From: Rhipidocladum racemiflorum
Lineage: Eukaryota > Streptophyta > Magnoliopsida > Poales > Poaceae
NCBI GenBank assembly: GCA_036346355.1
Contig: CM070570.1
Span: 44,779,592-44,843,591, forward strand
DNA length: 64,000 bases
Reading direction: 5' to 3'
Shown here: piece after piece, positions 21,008 to 31,458 of the stretch
Position numbering within the stretch: the first letter of the stretch is position 1
Layout of the letters: every line of letters begins with the position of its first letter
Translations under genes and position numbers: made by a program
Notes under the pieces: model-generated
What the model was told of the DNA's origin: nothing
Databases searched by the model: none
Seen by the model: the letters and a program-made list of their open reading frames with translations, nothing else

Positions 21008-22453
21008 TGATGTAACACTGGGTGTCCCGATCTTTCGATGAGAATGATAACCTTCGATTTGGGAGGAGACGACTTTGACGATCCGACTACAACGTACAAC
21101 GACGATGCGCCTTAGCAATCGCTAAACCAACTCCAGAGGGTTATTGACCTTGCCGTGGGCACGATCAACCTGATCACGAAGATCAATTCCTGTAAGCAAT
21201 CGAAGAACAAGCAAGAACAAGGCAAAAGCAATCTAAAATTGCAAATATAGATGAAGTATTGAAAAGTTGGGGTTCCGATACAAGGAGCTTGTTAGGTGGC
21301 TGTTGAGCACGTCTAAAAGACTCAAATAGTAGCAAAAGGCTAAACTATCAAATAACCAAAACCCAAGTTATTTTGGGGGACTCCCTAGCTATTTATAGGA
21401 GAAATAGGAGGCCAAAACCAGGCTTGGGGCGTCCAAAACACTTCCATGGCCGAATAGGACTCCTATTCCTAGTTTGACTCGGATTTGGAAAGATGACCGA
21501 ACTTGTTTTGCAGATTTCCGTTGACTCGTAAGGAATTTGGAGTTGGGGATGGATCCGTTGGAAAGAGGACGTCGAAACCTTTCAAACCAGTACTCATAGA
21601 CCTCAAACACCCTTGTGGATCAAAAGTTATGGTCGTTTTAAGTTGGTGCTGTCCCGGAGGCCGAATCCGAGTTGAACTTGTTTTGCAGATTCCCGTTGAC
21701 TCGTAAGGAATTTGGAGGTGGGACCGGATCCGTTGGAAAGAGGACGTCGAAACCTTTCAAACCAGTACTCATAGACCTCAAACACCCATGTGGATCAAAA
21801 GTTATGGTCGTTTGAAGTTGGTGCTGTCCCGGAGGCCGAATCCGAGTTGAACTTGTGCACCGGAAGAATTGGCTTCATGCTTGACATTTGGGAGTCCTTC
21901 TCCTTGGTTCCTAAGGACAATAAAATCATCACAAGGATTAAATAGCATTCCATTCATTAAATTATTTGTATGCAACCCGAGGAACGCATTCACCTGGTAA
22001 TTGAATTGACGTGCGTGAGCTCGAGTAATTGGCCCTTGTATTACATTGTTGGCTTCAATTGGGTTTGTAGGCATGGCCGTATGCATGGTAGTGATGTCCT
22101 CATCATCCTCCCCTTCTTGCATTTGAGTCGTCCTCGACTCAAGTTCATCATCTTCTCCCAAGTTTGTCTTTAGATCTGATAATTCATTTGACGGGCTCGA
22201 GCTCGAGTCAATGGTCCTTGAACCGACGAAGATGTAGAAGGATGGCCAAGATGGGGGTCGATAAAGCCATGCAGATGGAGCCATCGTAGTAGTTGTATAC
22301 GAAGTAGAGGATGCCGTGAAGTGTCGCCAACTTAATGGTCCTGGCCAAGGTGGGGGTCGATGAAACCATGCAGTTGATATAACTGTAGCAATACTTGGTA
22401 ATGACCATATGTATGCAGTGTTAGTTCTGTCCATGATGAGCATGGTCTCATCA
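21008..22453 (-). repeat. 5' LTR of TR-GAG element
   Basis: 1446 bases, nearly identical to 16668-18114. Differences seen include cactaa/cgctaa, ggcggc/ggtggc, aaaatgct/aaaaggct, gattccc/gatttcc, ggggccgg/gggaccgg, gcgcgag/gcgtgag and aaattc/aagttc. Confidence 0.92.
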
Positions 22454-22458
22454 CTATC

Positions 22459-23457
22459 TCAGCCAATCGCCCACTCGACCAGCTCACCTGCTCACGGTTC
22501 AGCCCAACGGCGAGGACGCAGTCCCCCGAACCTGAAGACCCAATCCCCCAAATCCCCCGACCCCCCAAATCTTCCACCCCTGATCCCCCAAATTCTTCTC
22601 TCTTGGCGCAGCCCAACGCCTCCTCCCTCAGCGCCGCGAACGCCGTCCCGACTCCTCCTCCCTAAGCGTCACCTCAACTTCTCCTACTTTCCTCCCTTGG
22701 CTCCTTCCTCAGTGTCACCCCAATGCCTCCTACTCTCCTCCCTTGGCGCCGCCCCGAGGCAGCCGCTGCCTCCTCGGCTCCTCCTTTGGCACTACGGGTG
22801 CCGCCCTAATGCCTCCTCGGCTCCTCCTTTGGTGCTACTGGCGCCGCCCTAATGCCTCATCGGCTCCTCCCTCGGCTCCGCCCCGACATCTCCTCCCTCG
22901 GCGCCACCCTGACGTCTCTCCTCTTTCAGCGCCGCCCCGAGGCCCCCGATACCTCCTCGGCTCCTCCCTTGACGCCTACTCAGTTTCAGATCTGAGATAG
23001 AACACTAGAATTGCACCTTTACTGATTGTAGGGTCCAGTTTCAGATTTGATTTTTGAACTTCTGCATTTCTCGAATTTTTGAGCTTATGTATCAAAGATT
23101 CTAGATTTAGCTATGCTTGATGCCTCTGTGTCAATTGTCATAAGCTTCCTATGTATGGTATATATATAAGTTTCATGTCTTTGTTGGTATCTATACTGAC
23201 TATACATGGCATATATCAGTTGGAGTTGGACAAATCAACTTAGAGGTCATGTAATTGCAGTTTATCTCTTGCAACTGCTATAACCTTCCTGAGTTAATTC
23301 GGTTTACAGAAAAATTGAATTAATCGAACCAAATTTGTTCGATTAATTCGGTTCGGTTTTCAAATTTGTTCAGTTCGGTTCGGTTTTTAGTTCCCAAAAA
23401 CTGAAATATTTTTAAATCGAACCGAAAAAACCAAATTAACTGAATGTCCACCCCCTA
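22459..23457. repeat. Right part of the repeat split by the TR-GAG element
   Basis: A C-rich first half (22480-22990) consists of degenerate repeats of CTCCTCCCTCGGCGCCGCCCC. An AT-rich stretch follows, and then a terminal region (23290-23457) of TTCGGTTCGGTTTT repeats that is the inverted counterpart of 16463-16667. Open frames in the C-rich part are low complexity and not convincing genes. Confidence 0.5.
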
Positions 23458-24049
23458 ATCGTAGTAGTACATAGGAAAACAGGTTGGATATTTCGGTTTG
23501 ATTCAGAGCAGGATCCAGTTGATACGGGATTCGGAGAGAGATTTGACTATCCGATCGGATCTAGGATTAGATGTGGATACTTGAATCCAGATTCGATATC
23601 GGATTCGGGGTAGTTAATATCTGGCAAATAGGAGAAGGGATCCATATATCCAGATTTTTCTATTCGGATATCCAGCCCATTCATTACATATTTTTTATGA
23701 CAGTCCATTTATCATGACAATTAGTTGGTTATATTGATTCTCAAGTAGCATATTCTTTCTATGATGTCTATTGGGGCTGGTTGATATATAGTTTGCTATT
23801 ATGGTTATGTACTTGTATGGTTTGATTCAACATATATTACTCTATATATGCGTGCATTATCTATATATTTTTATTCATTTTCGATCTGAATCTGTCACAT
23901 ATCTATTTCATGTCCATATCTGGATAACATGCCAACTAGCTTGCATCTAGTTTTGAATCCAAAAAATATATAAATTAGAATAAAGAAGAAGAATATCAAA
24001 TCCATGGTCACCAAAACTAGTATATTGTAACCAAGGATCCAAATCCTGG
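23458..24049. other. AT-rich intergenic, nothing recognised
   Basis: It contains scattered ATCCGGATA/ATCCAGAT-like words but no bounded element or gene. Confidence 0.5.
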
Positions 24050-24985
24050 CCGAAATTTAGAAATCTCGGCCAAGATTTCATATTTCGGAAACCCCCCCCC
24101 ATTCTAAATCTCGACCGGGTAAAAAAATTTAAAACAATTCAAATTGCTACAGTAAGAGTGTAAATCTCGGCGAGATCTCGGTGATTTTGGCCGAAATCTC
24201 GGGGTTTTTTTGCTGGATTTTCATTTGTGTACACTGGATTTGATTGGATTTAGGATCAAGATCATCCACAAAAAAATTCAAAAAATTTTGACCATTTTTT
24301 GGTTGGTTCAATTTGTCGGTTAGTCTTGAGTAGCATTGTTCAAATTTTTCAAAATTTCTCAAGATTGTTTATCTTCGAAAAACTTTATGGGAATATTATG
24401 GATATGTTAGAACCATGCAAAAAAAATTTCAAAATTTTCTAATGTGGTTTGAACTATTTTTCATTCAGGTGAAAATTGTTAGTCCGTCATCAGTAGCATT
24501 ATCTGAATTTTTGAAAATTCCTCAAGATTGATCATCATCTAAAAATTTTATGAGAATATTATGGATATATTAGGACCATCCACAAAAATGTTTAAAAGTT
24601 TCTAACGCGGTTTGTACCATCTTCCATTTGGTTGAAATTTGCCGATCAGCCTTTTATCAGACAGTAGCACTGTTAGATTTTTTTAAAAAAATTCCTCAGA
24701 CTTGATCATCATCTGAAATTTTTATGGGAACATTAGTGATGTGTCAGGACCATAAAAAAATTCAATATTTTTTGACATCGTTTGAACCATTTTTCATTCA
24801 GTTGAATTTTACCGAGATTTTAGAAATTTCGGTCGAAATTTTAGATTTTTCAACGAAATGTCGGATTTCTCGGTTCTAAAAAATCTGGATTTAAATTTTG
24901 TTTTTTTGAATTTTGTCCGAATTTTATCCAAAATTTCTAGATCTCATCAAAATTTCGAATTTCGGTCTCTTCGAAGACAGAATCG
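24050..24985. repeat. Diverged tandem repeats within CTCGG/CCGAG-rich ends
   Basis: Three or four units of about 120 bases share TATGGGAATATTATGGATAT, a GGACCATCCACAAAAA-like stretch, GTTTGAACCATTTTTCATTC and GAAATTTGCCGATC. Both ends are rich in AAATCTCGGCCGAAAT-like palindromic text, suggesting a decayed element with internal repeats. Confidence 0.55.
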
Positions 24986-26841
24986 GAAAAAAAAAAATTA
25001 ACCCCTTGGTGGTAAGTGGTAACTATGCAGGCTCGCCTTTTTCACTGGAACGAGCATCGGGCAGCTGGAATCTTCCGCTCGCTCTGCCGCAGCTGCTCCT
25101 TCGTGGCTCCCTGCTGCTGCTTTTCTCCAGCAACAAAGCGCGCGCAAAATCTCCCAATCACTCCGCCAATCTGATCACCTGAACAAGGAGATTCTTCTGA
25201 ATGCAGGACATGATGGCAGTGCTGCGCAGTACACTGCGGTGCATGCCGAAAGCGTAGACACGCACTGGCATTTGCCACTTTTGTGTTCGCCTGTCGATGC
25301 CATCACCTCCACGTACCCCAAAGTCTAGAACACCGAAAGCAAAGGTGAGGTGAGGTGACTACGCAAGAACCTAGTAAAGCAGTACTAGTGTACTATACCA
25401 GACATGAGGTATTGCACTTGCAGCTGTACATGTAACTGATGTAAGTATGTGACATAATCGTATGCAGCATGGAAAAACAGTCGAACACTACTTGTCTGGC
25501 CTTTTTCTGCACGATTACAATCTGGATTCGTGGTCATATTCATTGGGATTGTGCCTGTGGCTCAATGTGATTCTAGTTTCTTCTTAGAGGCATTCCAGAT
25601 CAACACGGCAGATTGTCCTAACCTGTCGTGGAGATCAGCTAGCTGTACCTCTGGAAGGATAGAATATGAGCTTTTTTATGGTATATTAAATTTAATATAA
25701 ATTGTTTATTTTTTCGATTTAATTAGTGATGGCATTAGAAATTTTTTAATGGATGGGTCTCCGTCAGTCACCTACCATGCCGCGCACCCGCCCAACGGCC
25801 CGCATTGCTCGCCCAGTCCATGTGTTGCCTACCGCCACTCGCCCGGCCATCGCCTCGCCGCCCCCAGCTCGCACCGCCAACTGCTTGCCGTGCCGCTCAC
25901 CCGGCCCGAGCCATTGCGCCTTGCCATTCCCCATGCCCCGTGCCTTTATGTCATCTATCGCGCTGGCCCTATGCCTCTGCATAGCCTCAGTCTTACTCTC
26001 ACCACATTCAGTCTGTATCAAATTCGTAGGAACATTTCACCAACACATCGTACACGTATTTGCACGCGATGGACTAAACGTGGAACACTGAGAAAGTTGT
26101 AGCTAGATTATCATTAAGGGGGATGGAAGTATGGAACCACACCTGATGACCTGGAAGCCGACAAGGATGCAGCCATCGATGACCAAGAAGAAGTTGAGCG
26201 CGCAGAACTTGGATGATACCTTGCTGCACAGTGCTTGTCATACGCCCTGGACATGCTCCAGGGGCTTGGCACCACCAGCCGGGAGCGGCACACGCTGCAT
26301 TCCACCACCCCGTTCCACTCCATCTCCCCGACCACTGGCCCCCATAGGCCGCGCCGTCGATGAGATGCCGCTCAGTGGCCTCCGCGGCCGAGCTTGAGGG
26401 ATCCCAGAAGCATATACCTAGGCCACCACGCCATTTCAGCCAATTAACAACAACACATCAAAGATGAGTGCATATATGAGCAGATCTTGGGGATTCGGCG
26501 AATTCGAATCCATCGCTCCGTTGTCGCGCACCCATCACCCGGAGGCTGGATCCCACCTCCGTCACAGGATCCCTCCCTTCATCACCTTGCCCGGCGCCCC
26601 TCCAAATCCATGGCTTCGTCGTTGTGCGCCCGTCACCCGGAGGCGGGATCCCCCCTTCATCACCTCGCTCGACTCCGCCATCCCGGCTCCTCCATCGGCT
26701 GTCGCCAACACCACCTCACCCCCTCCGTGGCCGCAGTTGCACGACAATGCTCCTCGCGTTTCTCAAACTTTGGGGGGGGGGGGGGCAGTGCATACCTGGC
26801 AACCCCCATAGTTCCGCCTCTGGGTCCAATATATTATATTA
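24986..26841. other. Intergenic with GC-rich scraps, no gene recognised
   Basis: Several overlapping frames are open at 25749-26102 and 26464-26906, but all are Pro/His/Ser-rich low complexity with no family resemblance. A run of 12 G occurs at about 26771-26783. CCACCTCC/TCACCCGGAGGC words recur around 26530-26650. Confidence 0.5.
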
Positions 26842-27101
26842 CTCCCTGTAGTCTTCAAAACAATGACGTTTTTGATATAGTAATAGTCAAACTTCTGAAA
26901 CTTTAACTATCGATATATTATTAAATATTTAAATTGGATATATGAAAATTACATGTGTAGACTTGTCTCGAGAAGTATTTTCAAAATATTATAATTTTAT
27001 TGAGTTTTATAAATATATTATAATAAAAATTAACGGTCAAAGTTGTGTTTTCAAGACCGTATCGATGCCCAAAACATCCACTTTTTGAAGACTGAAGGGA
27101 G
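26842..27101. mobile_element. Stowaway-like MITE
   Basis: 260 AT-rich bases with inverted ends CTCCCTGTAGTCTTCAAAA and TTTTTGAAGACTGAAGGGAG, flanked by TA on both sides (26840-26841, 27102-27103). Confidence 0.88.
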
Positions 27102-27103
27102 TA

Positions 27104-27774
27104 GTAAGTATTCATTTATATTTTTTTCGGTAGTAAAATAGTAAGAATACGCTCAACAAATTAATTACTACGTGTAATTTCTACTACTATTCGTACGATA
27201 CATCCTAAATTTCCGTAGAATATACCTGTACCCATGCCTGAACTTTGCGCTGTACTGCGTGCATACGATGAAACGAAATGGTCCCTTCAGAGTTGCTTGT
27301 GCGGGCCCACCTCATAAAGCGAGGCGAGCCAGACGACACCACGTTGGCTCCGAAGAGTCACGAGTTATTATCACCACGCACGCTCTAGTGATTCCCAGGA
27401 AATTCTAGTGATTCCCAGGAAATTAAGGCCGAATCGTCAGCCTTCCCTTGAAACCTGCCGATAGAAAAAGATGCACGAATGGCATGCAGCTCGGTAGTCA
27501 GCTACTCGGCCCCCGTGCGTGACGGACGGCACAAGCATCCAGGCGGCCAGGTGAGGTTCCGGCCGGTCAGCGAAAACGGTGGTCAACATGGGGTCCAGAC
27601 CTGGCGGCACCGGCCTCACATGGAGCGGCATGGCGACGCTGGCCAGGTGCAGGCCTCTGAATGTCGGTGTGCCCCACCTAGTAAATGAACTGTACTGCAT
27701 GTTGGCCCAGCTCAGGAAACACACACACTCTCACAGCTCACTGGAACACAGCACACGAGCTCGAGCAGTCAACA
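27104..27774. other. Intergenic / possible promoter of the small ORF
   Basis: AT-rich until about 27240, then GC-rich. A 22-base sequence including AAATTCTAGTGATTCCCAGG is repeated in tandem at about 27388-27423. No clear TATA box was found. Confidence 0.4.
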
Positions 27775-27948
27775 ATGGCGGCGAACCGGCCAACCTCGGA
27801 TTCGTTCTTGTGCCTCAAAATTTTTCTACTTCTCCTTCTTCTTCTTCCCAGAGCCATCCACGGTGGAGGAAACTCCCTGAAATGCAGTAATCTTCCACCC
27901 TGCGATACTGACACGCATGTGGATTTAATCTCGAGTATGACTGTGTGA
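27775..27948 (+). CDS. Small putative secreted peptide or first exon, 57 residues
   Basis: The ATG has a good plant context (aacaATGGCG). The product starts MAANRPTSDSFLCLK, then has a hydrophobic core of Leu/Ile/Phe (residues 16-24), then PRAIHGGG, which looks like a signal peptide with cleavage near residue 29-30. The remaining 27 residues have two Cys (KCSNLPPC). It could be a short secreted peptide, or the signal-peptide exon of a larger gene with the rest missing; a possible donor, CA|GTAATC, occurs after the first Cys. I recognise no family. The ORF is short enough to be chance. Confidence 0.3.
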   Translation: MAANRPTSDSFLCLKIFLLLLLLLPRAIHGGGNSLKCSNLPPCDTDTHVDLISSMTV

Positions 27949-28191
27949 GGGCGAGCTGATCGTTCCTGGCGGTTTTTCCTTCAACCCTGCAAACAGATCG
28001 GCGAGGCACTCTGCAGTGCGCAGCAGCTGCCTACATACTGGGCCCAACCGTTTGCGGGGATGGAGGACCGACCTTCCTCACCGCTGACACCGACATAAAA
28101 ACTGCAAATCATACGAATCATAATAGAGGAACTGTACAAAATTACAGAGCACAAAACAGAGCAAGCAAAATGCAAGACGGTGGTAATCCCA

Positions 28192-28194
<3 letters not shown>

Positions 28195-28236
<42 letters not shown>
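28195..28236. repeat. (TA)n microsatellite
   Basis: About 20 TA units directly abutting the inverted-repeat element that follows. Confidence 0.95.
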
Positions 28237-28237
<1 letters not shown>

Positions 28238-28590
28238 CATACTCCTGGAGTATGTACCCCCACTCTCAATATACTACATAAATGATGTTATTATACTTCT
28301 TTATCCTTTTGAGTATACTCTAATATTAATTATAAGATACTCCAAAGTGAGTTTCACGAAAAATTTCATCAAAACCCACACTTTATAGCATAATTTGTTT
28401 ATATACTCTTTTTATACATGAAAAAAGGTATATATACCAAGAAATAAATGGTTCTGATGAATTTTTTTCAACAATGCCGCCTTGTAGTATCTTAGAATTA
28501 TTATTGAAGTATACTGAAAGTGGTAAAAGAGTATAACACATTCGTTTAAGTGGTATACTGGATGTGGGAGTACGTACTCCCAAGAGTACA
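28237..28590. mobile_element. Inverted-repeat element between microsatellites
   Basis: The arms of about 170 bases are inverted copies: left GCATACTCCTGGAGTATGTA...AAGATACTCCAAAGTGAGTTTC...AAATTTCATCAAAACC, right GTACTCTTGGGAGTACGTAC...AAGATACTACAAGGCGGC...AAATTCATCAGAACC when read in reverse. (TA)n lies on the left, and (CA)n then (TA)n (28603-28669) on the right. Its transcript would form a long hairpin. Confidence 0.75.
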
Positions 28591-28602
28591 CAAAAGGCTT
28601 CC

Positions 28603-28625
28603 TACACACACACACACACACACAC

Positions 28626-28669
<44 letters not shown>
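28603..28669. repeat. Compound (CA)n(TA)n microsatellite
   Basis: About 12 CA units followed by about 20 TA units. Confidence 0.95.
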
Positions 28670-28672
<3 letters not shown>

Positions 28673-28953
28673 CTATTATAAGAATGAGTTGGTGGTGATG
28701 GTGAGTCTGCCAGGCCGTTCTTGGGCCAGAACAGTAGGGGCCCAAGGCCCAGTAGGTGAGGAATTCTGTAGCTATTTGCTGTTTGTCTAGCCTTATTTGC
28801 ATTTCATTGTATTCCCTTGTTCAGTGATTCTTCAGTAACGGATCTCCAATAAGTGATAGCTCAAGTTTTAAATTCTCGTTTTTTTTTAAGAGTTTAGAAC
28901 TTGTGGTGTCATCATCTATTTGGGATCCGTTGCAACGCACGTGCACTTTACTA

Positions 28954-28954
<1 letters not shown>
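28670..28954 (+). mobile_element. Helitron/Micron-like element flanked by (TA)n
   Basis: About 285 bases exactly between two (TA)n tracts. The right end, CCGTTGCAACGCACGTGCACTTTACTAG|T, resembles a Helitron 3' end: a short self-complementary stretch, then CTAG before T. Rice Micron elements are known to lie within (TA)n; kinship is inferred from position only. Confidence 0.5.

Positions 28955-28955
<1 letters not shown>

Positions 28956-28999
<44 letters not shown>
28956..28999. repeat. (TA)n microsatellite
   Basis: About 22 TA units. Confidence 0.95.
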
Positions 29000-29002
<3 letters not shown>

Positions 29003-29240
29003 GTTGGGCCAGCCATGCCTTTTTAAATTTGAAGGGGCGGTCTTCCTGCCTAGCCTTGTTGCTCTCTAAGCAAGCGTTCTTGTAGCCTACTGCCGTAGTA
29101 CCACCCTTGTCCGGGCCACGCATCGCCTCCTCCTTGCGCACACAGATGCCGCTGCCAACCTGGGAATTTTTTTTAATAATACAGTTTTTATTCAAAATTT
29201 CAAAAATATACATCGGGGAAAAAATTACAGAAATATACAC

Positions 29241-29427
29241 CTGTCGCCCGTTGGTTGGGCGACACAAGCATATCGCCGAACAAACGGGCAACAAGAGACT
29301 GTTGGAGTTTCTGTCGCCCGATCATCGGGCGACAGTATAAAAACCAGCTGATGAACAGGCTACGGTATAAAACCGCCCGATGAACGGATGACAGAGCGTG
29401 TGCGGGCTTCTGTCTTGGGCGACAGAG
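29241..29427. repeat. Left subterminal palindrome array
   Basis: Five units of the type CTGTCGCCCG-TTGG/ATCA-TTGGGCGACAG, some mutated. Confidence 0.8.
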
Positions 29428-29484
29428 AGCAATAATAAAAATCACCGCGCAGCGCTGTGGTCATTTGAGCCAGCCTTGATTCTA

Positions 29485-29712
29485 AACAGAGAAAGAAAAA
29501 AAGAGAAAGAAGAAGAGAGAAAGAAGAAGAGAAGGAGGGAGGAGAGAAAAGGAGATAGACCTATATAAATCAATTATTGGTGGGCACCCTATATAAGGTA
29601 GTATGATACCCTTCATACCACCCACCTGCCTTCCTTCTCACCGAGCAAGAGAGAAAAGAAGAGAGAAGGGAAGGAGAAGAGAAAAAAAGAGGGGGAGCAA
29701 AGAATAAAAATA
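29485..29712. repeat. Purine-rich tract of MULE
   Basis: Two long A/G blocks (GAGAAAGAAGAAGAG-like, 29485-29560 and 29645-29705) resemble the tracts at the same place in the other two MULEs. Confidence 0.75.
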
Positions 29713-29730
29713 AGCGGAGGATCAACCGAA

Positions 29731-30260
29731 TATGCCAAGGCGTGCAAGTGCAAAGGAAAAGGGGAAAGCAAAGGAAGCGGGAGGCGCTTCGGGCTGTCCG
29801 CTCAATTCAGCGTACCAGGACCTCCTCCTACCTCGTAGAGCTATCCCATCGATGTGTTTGTGCGGAGATTCTTGCAGGCTTGTCTGCTCTTGAGAAATTA
29901 CAACTTGAAAGAGGAGGTATTGGAAGTGCCGTAACTACGCCTTCGACCCGCCGGAGAAGAGCTTAAAGAATCGCCAGATGGTAATAATCATACGTGTTTC
30001 ATAATATTTCTACATGACACTTTGCTAATTTATGTTTCATGCGGTCGCTCCGCCACTATGTGAATTTGAGCAGTGGTTTGACATGGAGATCAACCCCAAG
30101 AACCAAAGACTCCTTGATCAAGCCAACCGGCACGAGGAGCTCAGGAGGCAGCTACAAGAGCAGCGTGATGCAGCACGCGAGGAGGCACGTAGAAAGGAAG
30201 CGCATGAGAAGGAGGCCGAGAGAGAGAGGAAGCGAGAGAGGGCATGTCATGCCATATAAG
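29731..30260 (+). pseudogene. GRF-like zinc-finger gene fragment in MULE
   Basis: Exon 1 starts at the ATG of MPRRASAKEKGKAK and contains IPSMCLCGDSC, then two in-frame stops, then RRYWKCRNYAFDPP. This is the spaced Cys pattern of plant GRF-type zinc-finger proteins. A donor (CAGATG|GTAATA) at about 29980 precedes an intron-like AT-rich stretch. Exon 2 (about 30045-30258) reads PPLCEFEQWFDMEI and then a highly charged helix rich in Glu, Arg and Lys, ending in a stop at 30260. I could not see an AG acceptor just before exon 2. Such proteins are widespread in grasses and of unknown function. The kept exon-intron layout shows the fragment came from genomic DNA. Confidence 0.6.
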
Positions 30261-31197
30261 CCCCACTGGAGGCATGGGCGAAGGGGAAGTGGCCTCGATG
30301 CACTCAGTAGACGTCTAGTTATAACTATTATTTTTCTTGTTTGTTGTACTACTTTCAGTTTTAAGCCGTAATAAAGAGTGTGGCCTACTTTATTTTTTGC
30401 AGTAACATCTTACTAAGAATCGCCCTCTCTTTAATCTCCATCTCACACCCTCGTTTTGCAATAAAGTTGTTGTCGACAATAATACTTAGTGTTATTGCAC
30501 TAGTAGAATTTAGATGCAAAAAAAGTGTAAACAAAATATTTTTTCAGAAAATGATAGTTCATATATCAAAGAGCAAATCTGCTCTATTCTTTCAAAAAAT
30601 TACAGTTAAACGTGATATTTTACGGGCTGCCGAAAAGGCTTAAGCGTTTCATTGTTGTCGACTATAATACTTAGGGTTTTTGCACTAGTAGAATTTAGAT
30701 GCAAAGAAAGGTGTAAATTAAATATTTTCCCAGCATATCATAATCCATATATTAAAGAGAAAATCTGGTCCCTTCTTCCTAAAAATTACATTTAAACTTC
30801 ATATTTTACGGGCTGCCGAAAAGGCTTAACCGTTTCATGCAAGAGAGGCTTCTTATAGTTACTTGGTTTATTCAACTGAGTTCATTCCTAAATATTTTTG
30901 GAAAAATGGGACATCTAAGACCCTACGAATAAGTTATATTTATTTTATGATTTTTTGAATCATGGTTTGTATAGTTTCTTCATAATACATAAAAGGGTCT
31001 TTAAGTAAATTTGATTTAAACAATTTCAATTTCCATAGAACATAGTAGTTTTTATTAGATAATCTGGATCCTTATAGCTTAATAAAAATTTACAAATTTA
31101 TTTCGTTCGATTTGGAGCTTCCTAGCAAAAGATATTAAATCTCAATTGAAATAGAAAATAAAAAATGATTTTTTATAAAAAAAATTCTACCCGAATC

Positions 31198-31373
31198 TCT
31201 GTCGCCCGTTGATCGGGCGGCACTCCCCTTGTCGCCCGTTGATCGGGCGATTTTTCTTCGGGCACCCAACCATCGGGCGATTTTCCTTCTGTCACCCAAC
31301 AATCGGGCGATAGCAACTCCTGTCGCCCATTGGTTTGGCGATATGCTTATGTCGCCCAACCAACGGGCGATAG
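31198..31373. repeat. Right subterminal palindrome array
   Basis: Six units, for example TGTCGCCCGTTGATCGGGCG and TCGCCCAACCAACGGGCGA. Confidence 0.8.
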
Positions 31374-31458
31374 GTGTATATTTTTGTAATTTTTCCCCTG
31401 ACGTATATTTTTGAAATCTTGAATAAAAATTGTATTGTTAAAAAAATTCGCCAACCCG

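Larger units (their letters stand above)
16668..22453 (-). mobile_element. Complete gag-only LTR retrotransposon (TR-GAG type)
   Basis: Two direct repeats of about 1446 bases (16668-18114 and 21008-22453) have TGATG...CATCA ends and are flanked by a perfect 5-bp duplication, ctatc (16663-16667 and 22454-22458). Read on the minus strand, the right copy is the 5' LTR, followed by a primer-binding site like that for initiator tRNA-Met, a leader of about 1.2 kb, a gag ORF, a purine tract and the 3' LTR. There is no protease, integrase, RT or RNase H, so movement must depend on another element's enzymes. I count by eye 7 substitutions and 3 one-base indels between the LTRs, so insertion is recent. 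Confidence 0.93.
29163..31449. mobile_element. Non-autonomous MULE carrying a host gene fragment
   Basis: 2287 bases with long terminal inverted repeats (about 120 bases, roughly 90% alike). The left starts GGAATTTTTTTTAATAATAC; the right, in reverse, GAATTTTTTTAACAATAC. The flanks gccaacctg (29154-29162) and gccaacccg (31450-31458) form a 9-bp target duplication with one mismatch, the MULE hallmark. Both ends carry arrays of TGTCGCCCG...CGGGCGACA palindromes. Behind the left array are purine-rich tracts, then a GRF-type zinc-finger gene fragment. There is no transposase, so it would have to move in trans. Its ends align with the MULE starting at 61265. Confidence 0.85.

Noticed and set aside
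22409..23000. Pro/Ala/Leu-rich frames
   Set aside because: Produced by degenerate CTCCTCGGCTCC repeats of an older element.
25749..26906. Pro/His/Ser-rich frames in C-rich sequence
   Set aside because: Two frames open together, no recognisable domain, no splice layout.
29241..29427. CRISPR-like array of TGTCGCCCG palindromes
   Set aside because: Lies within a MULE terminus with a 9-bp duplication, in a plant genome, with irregular spacers.
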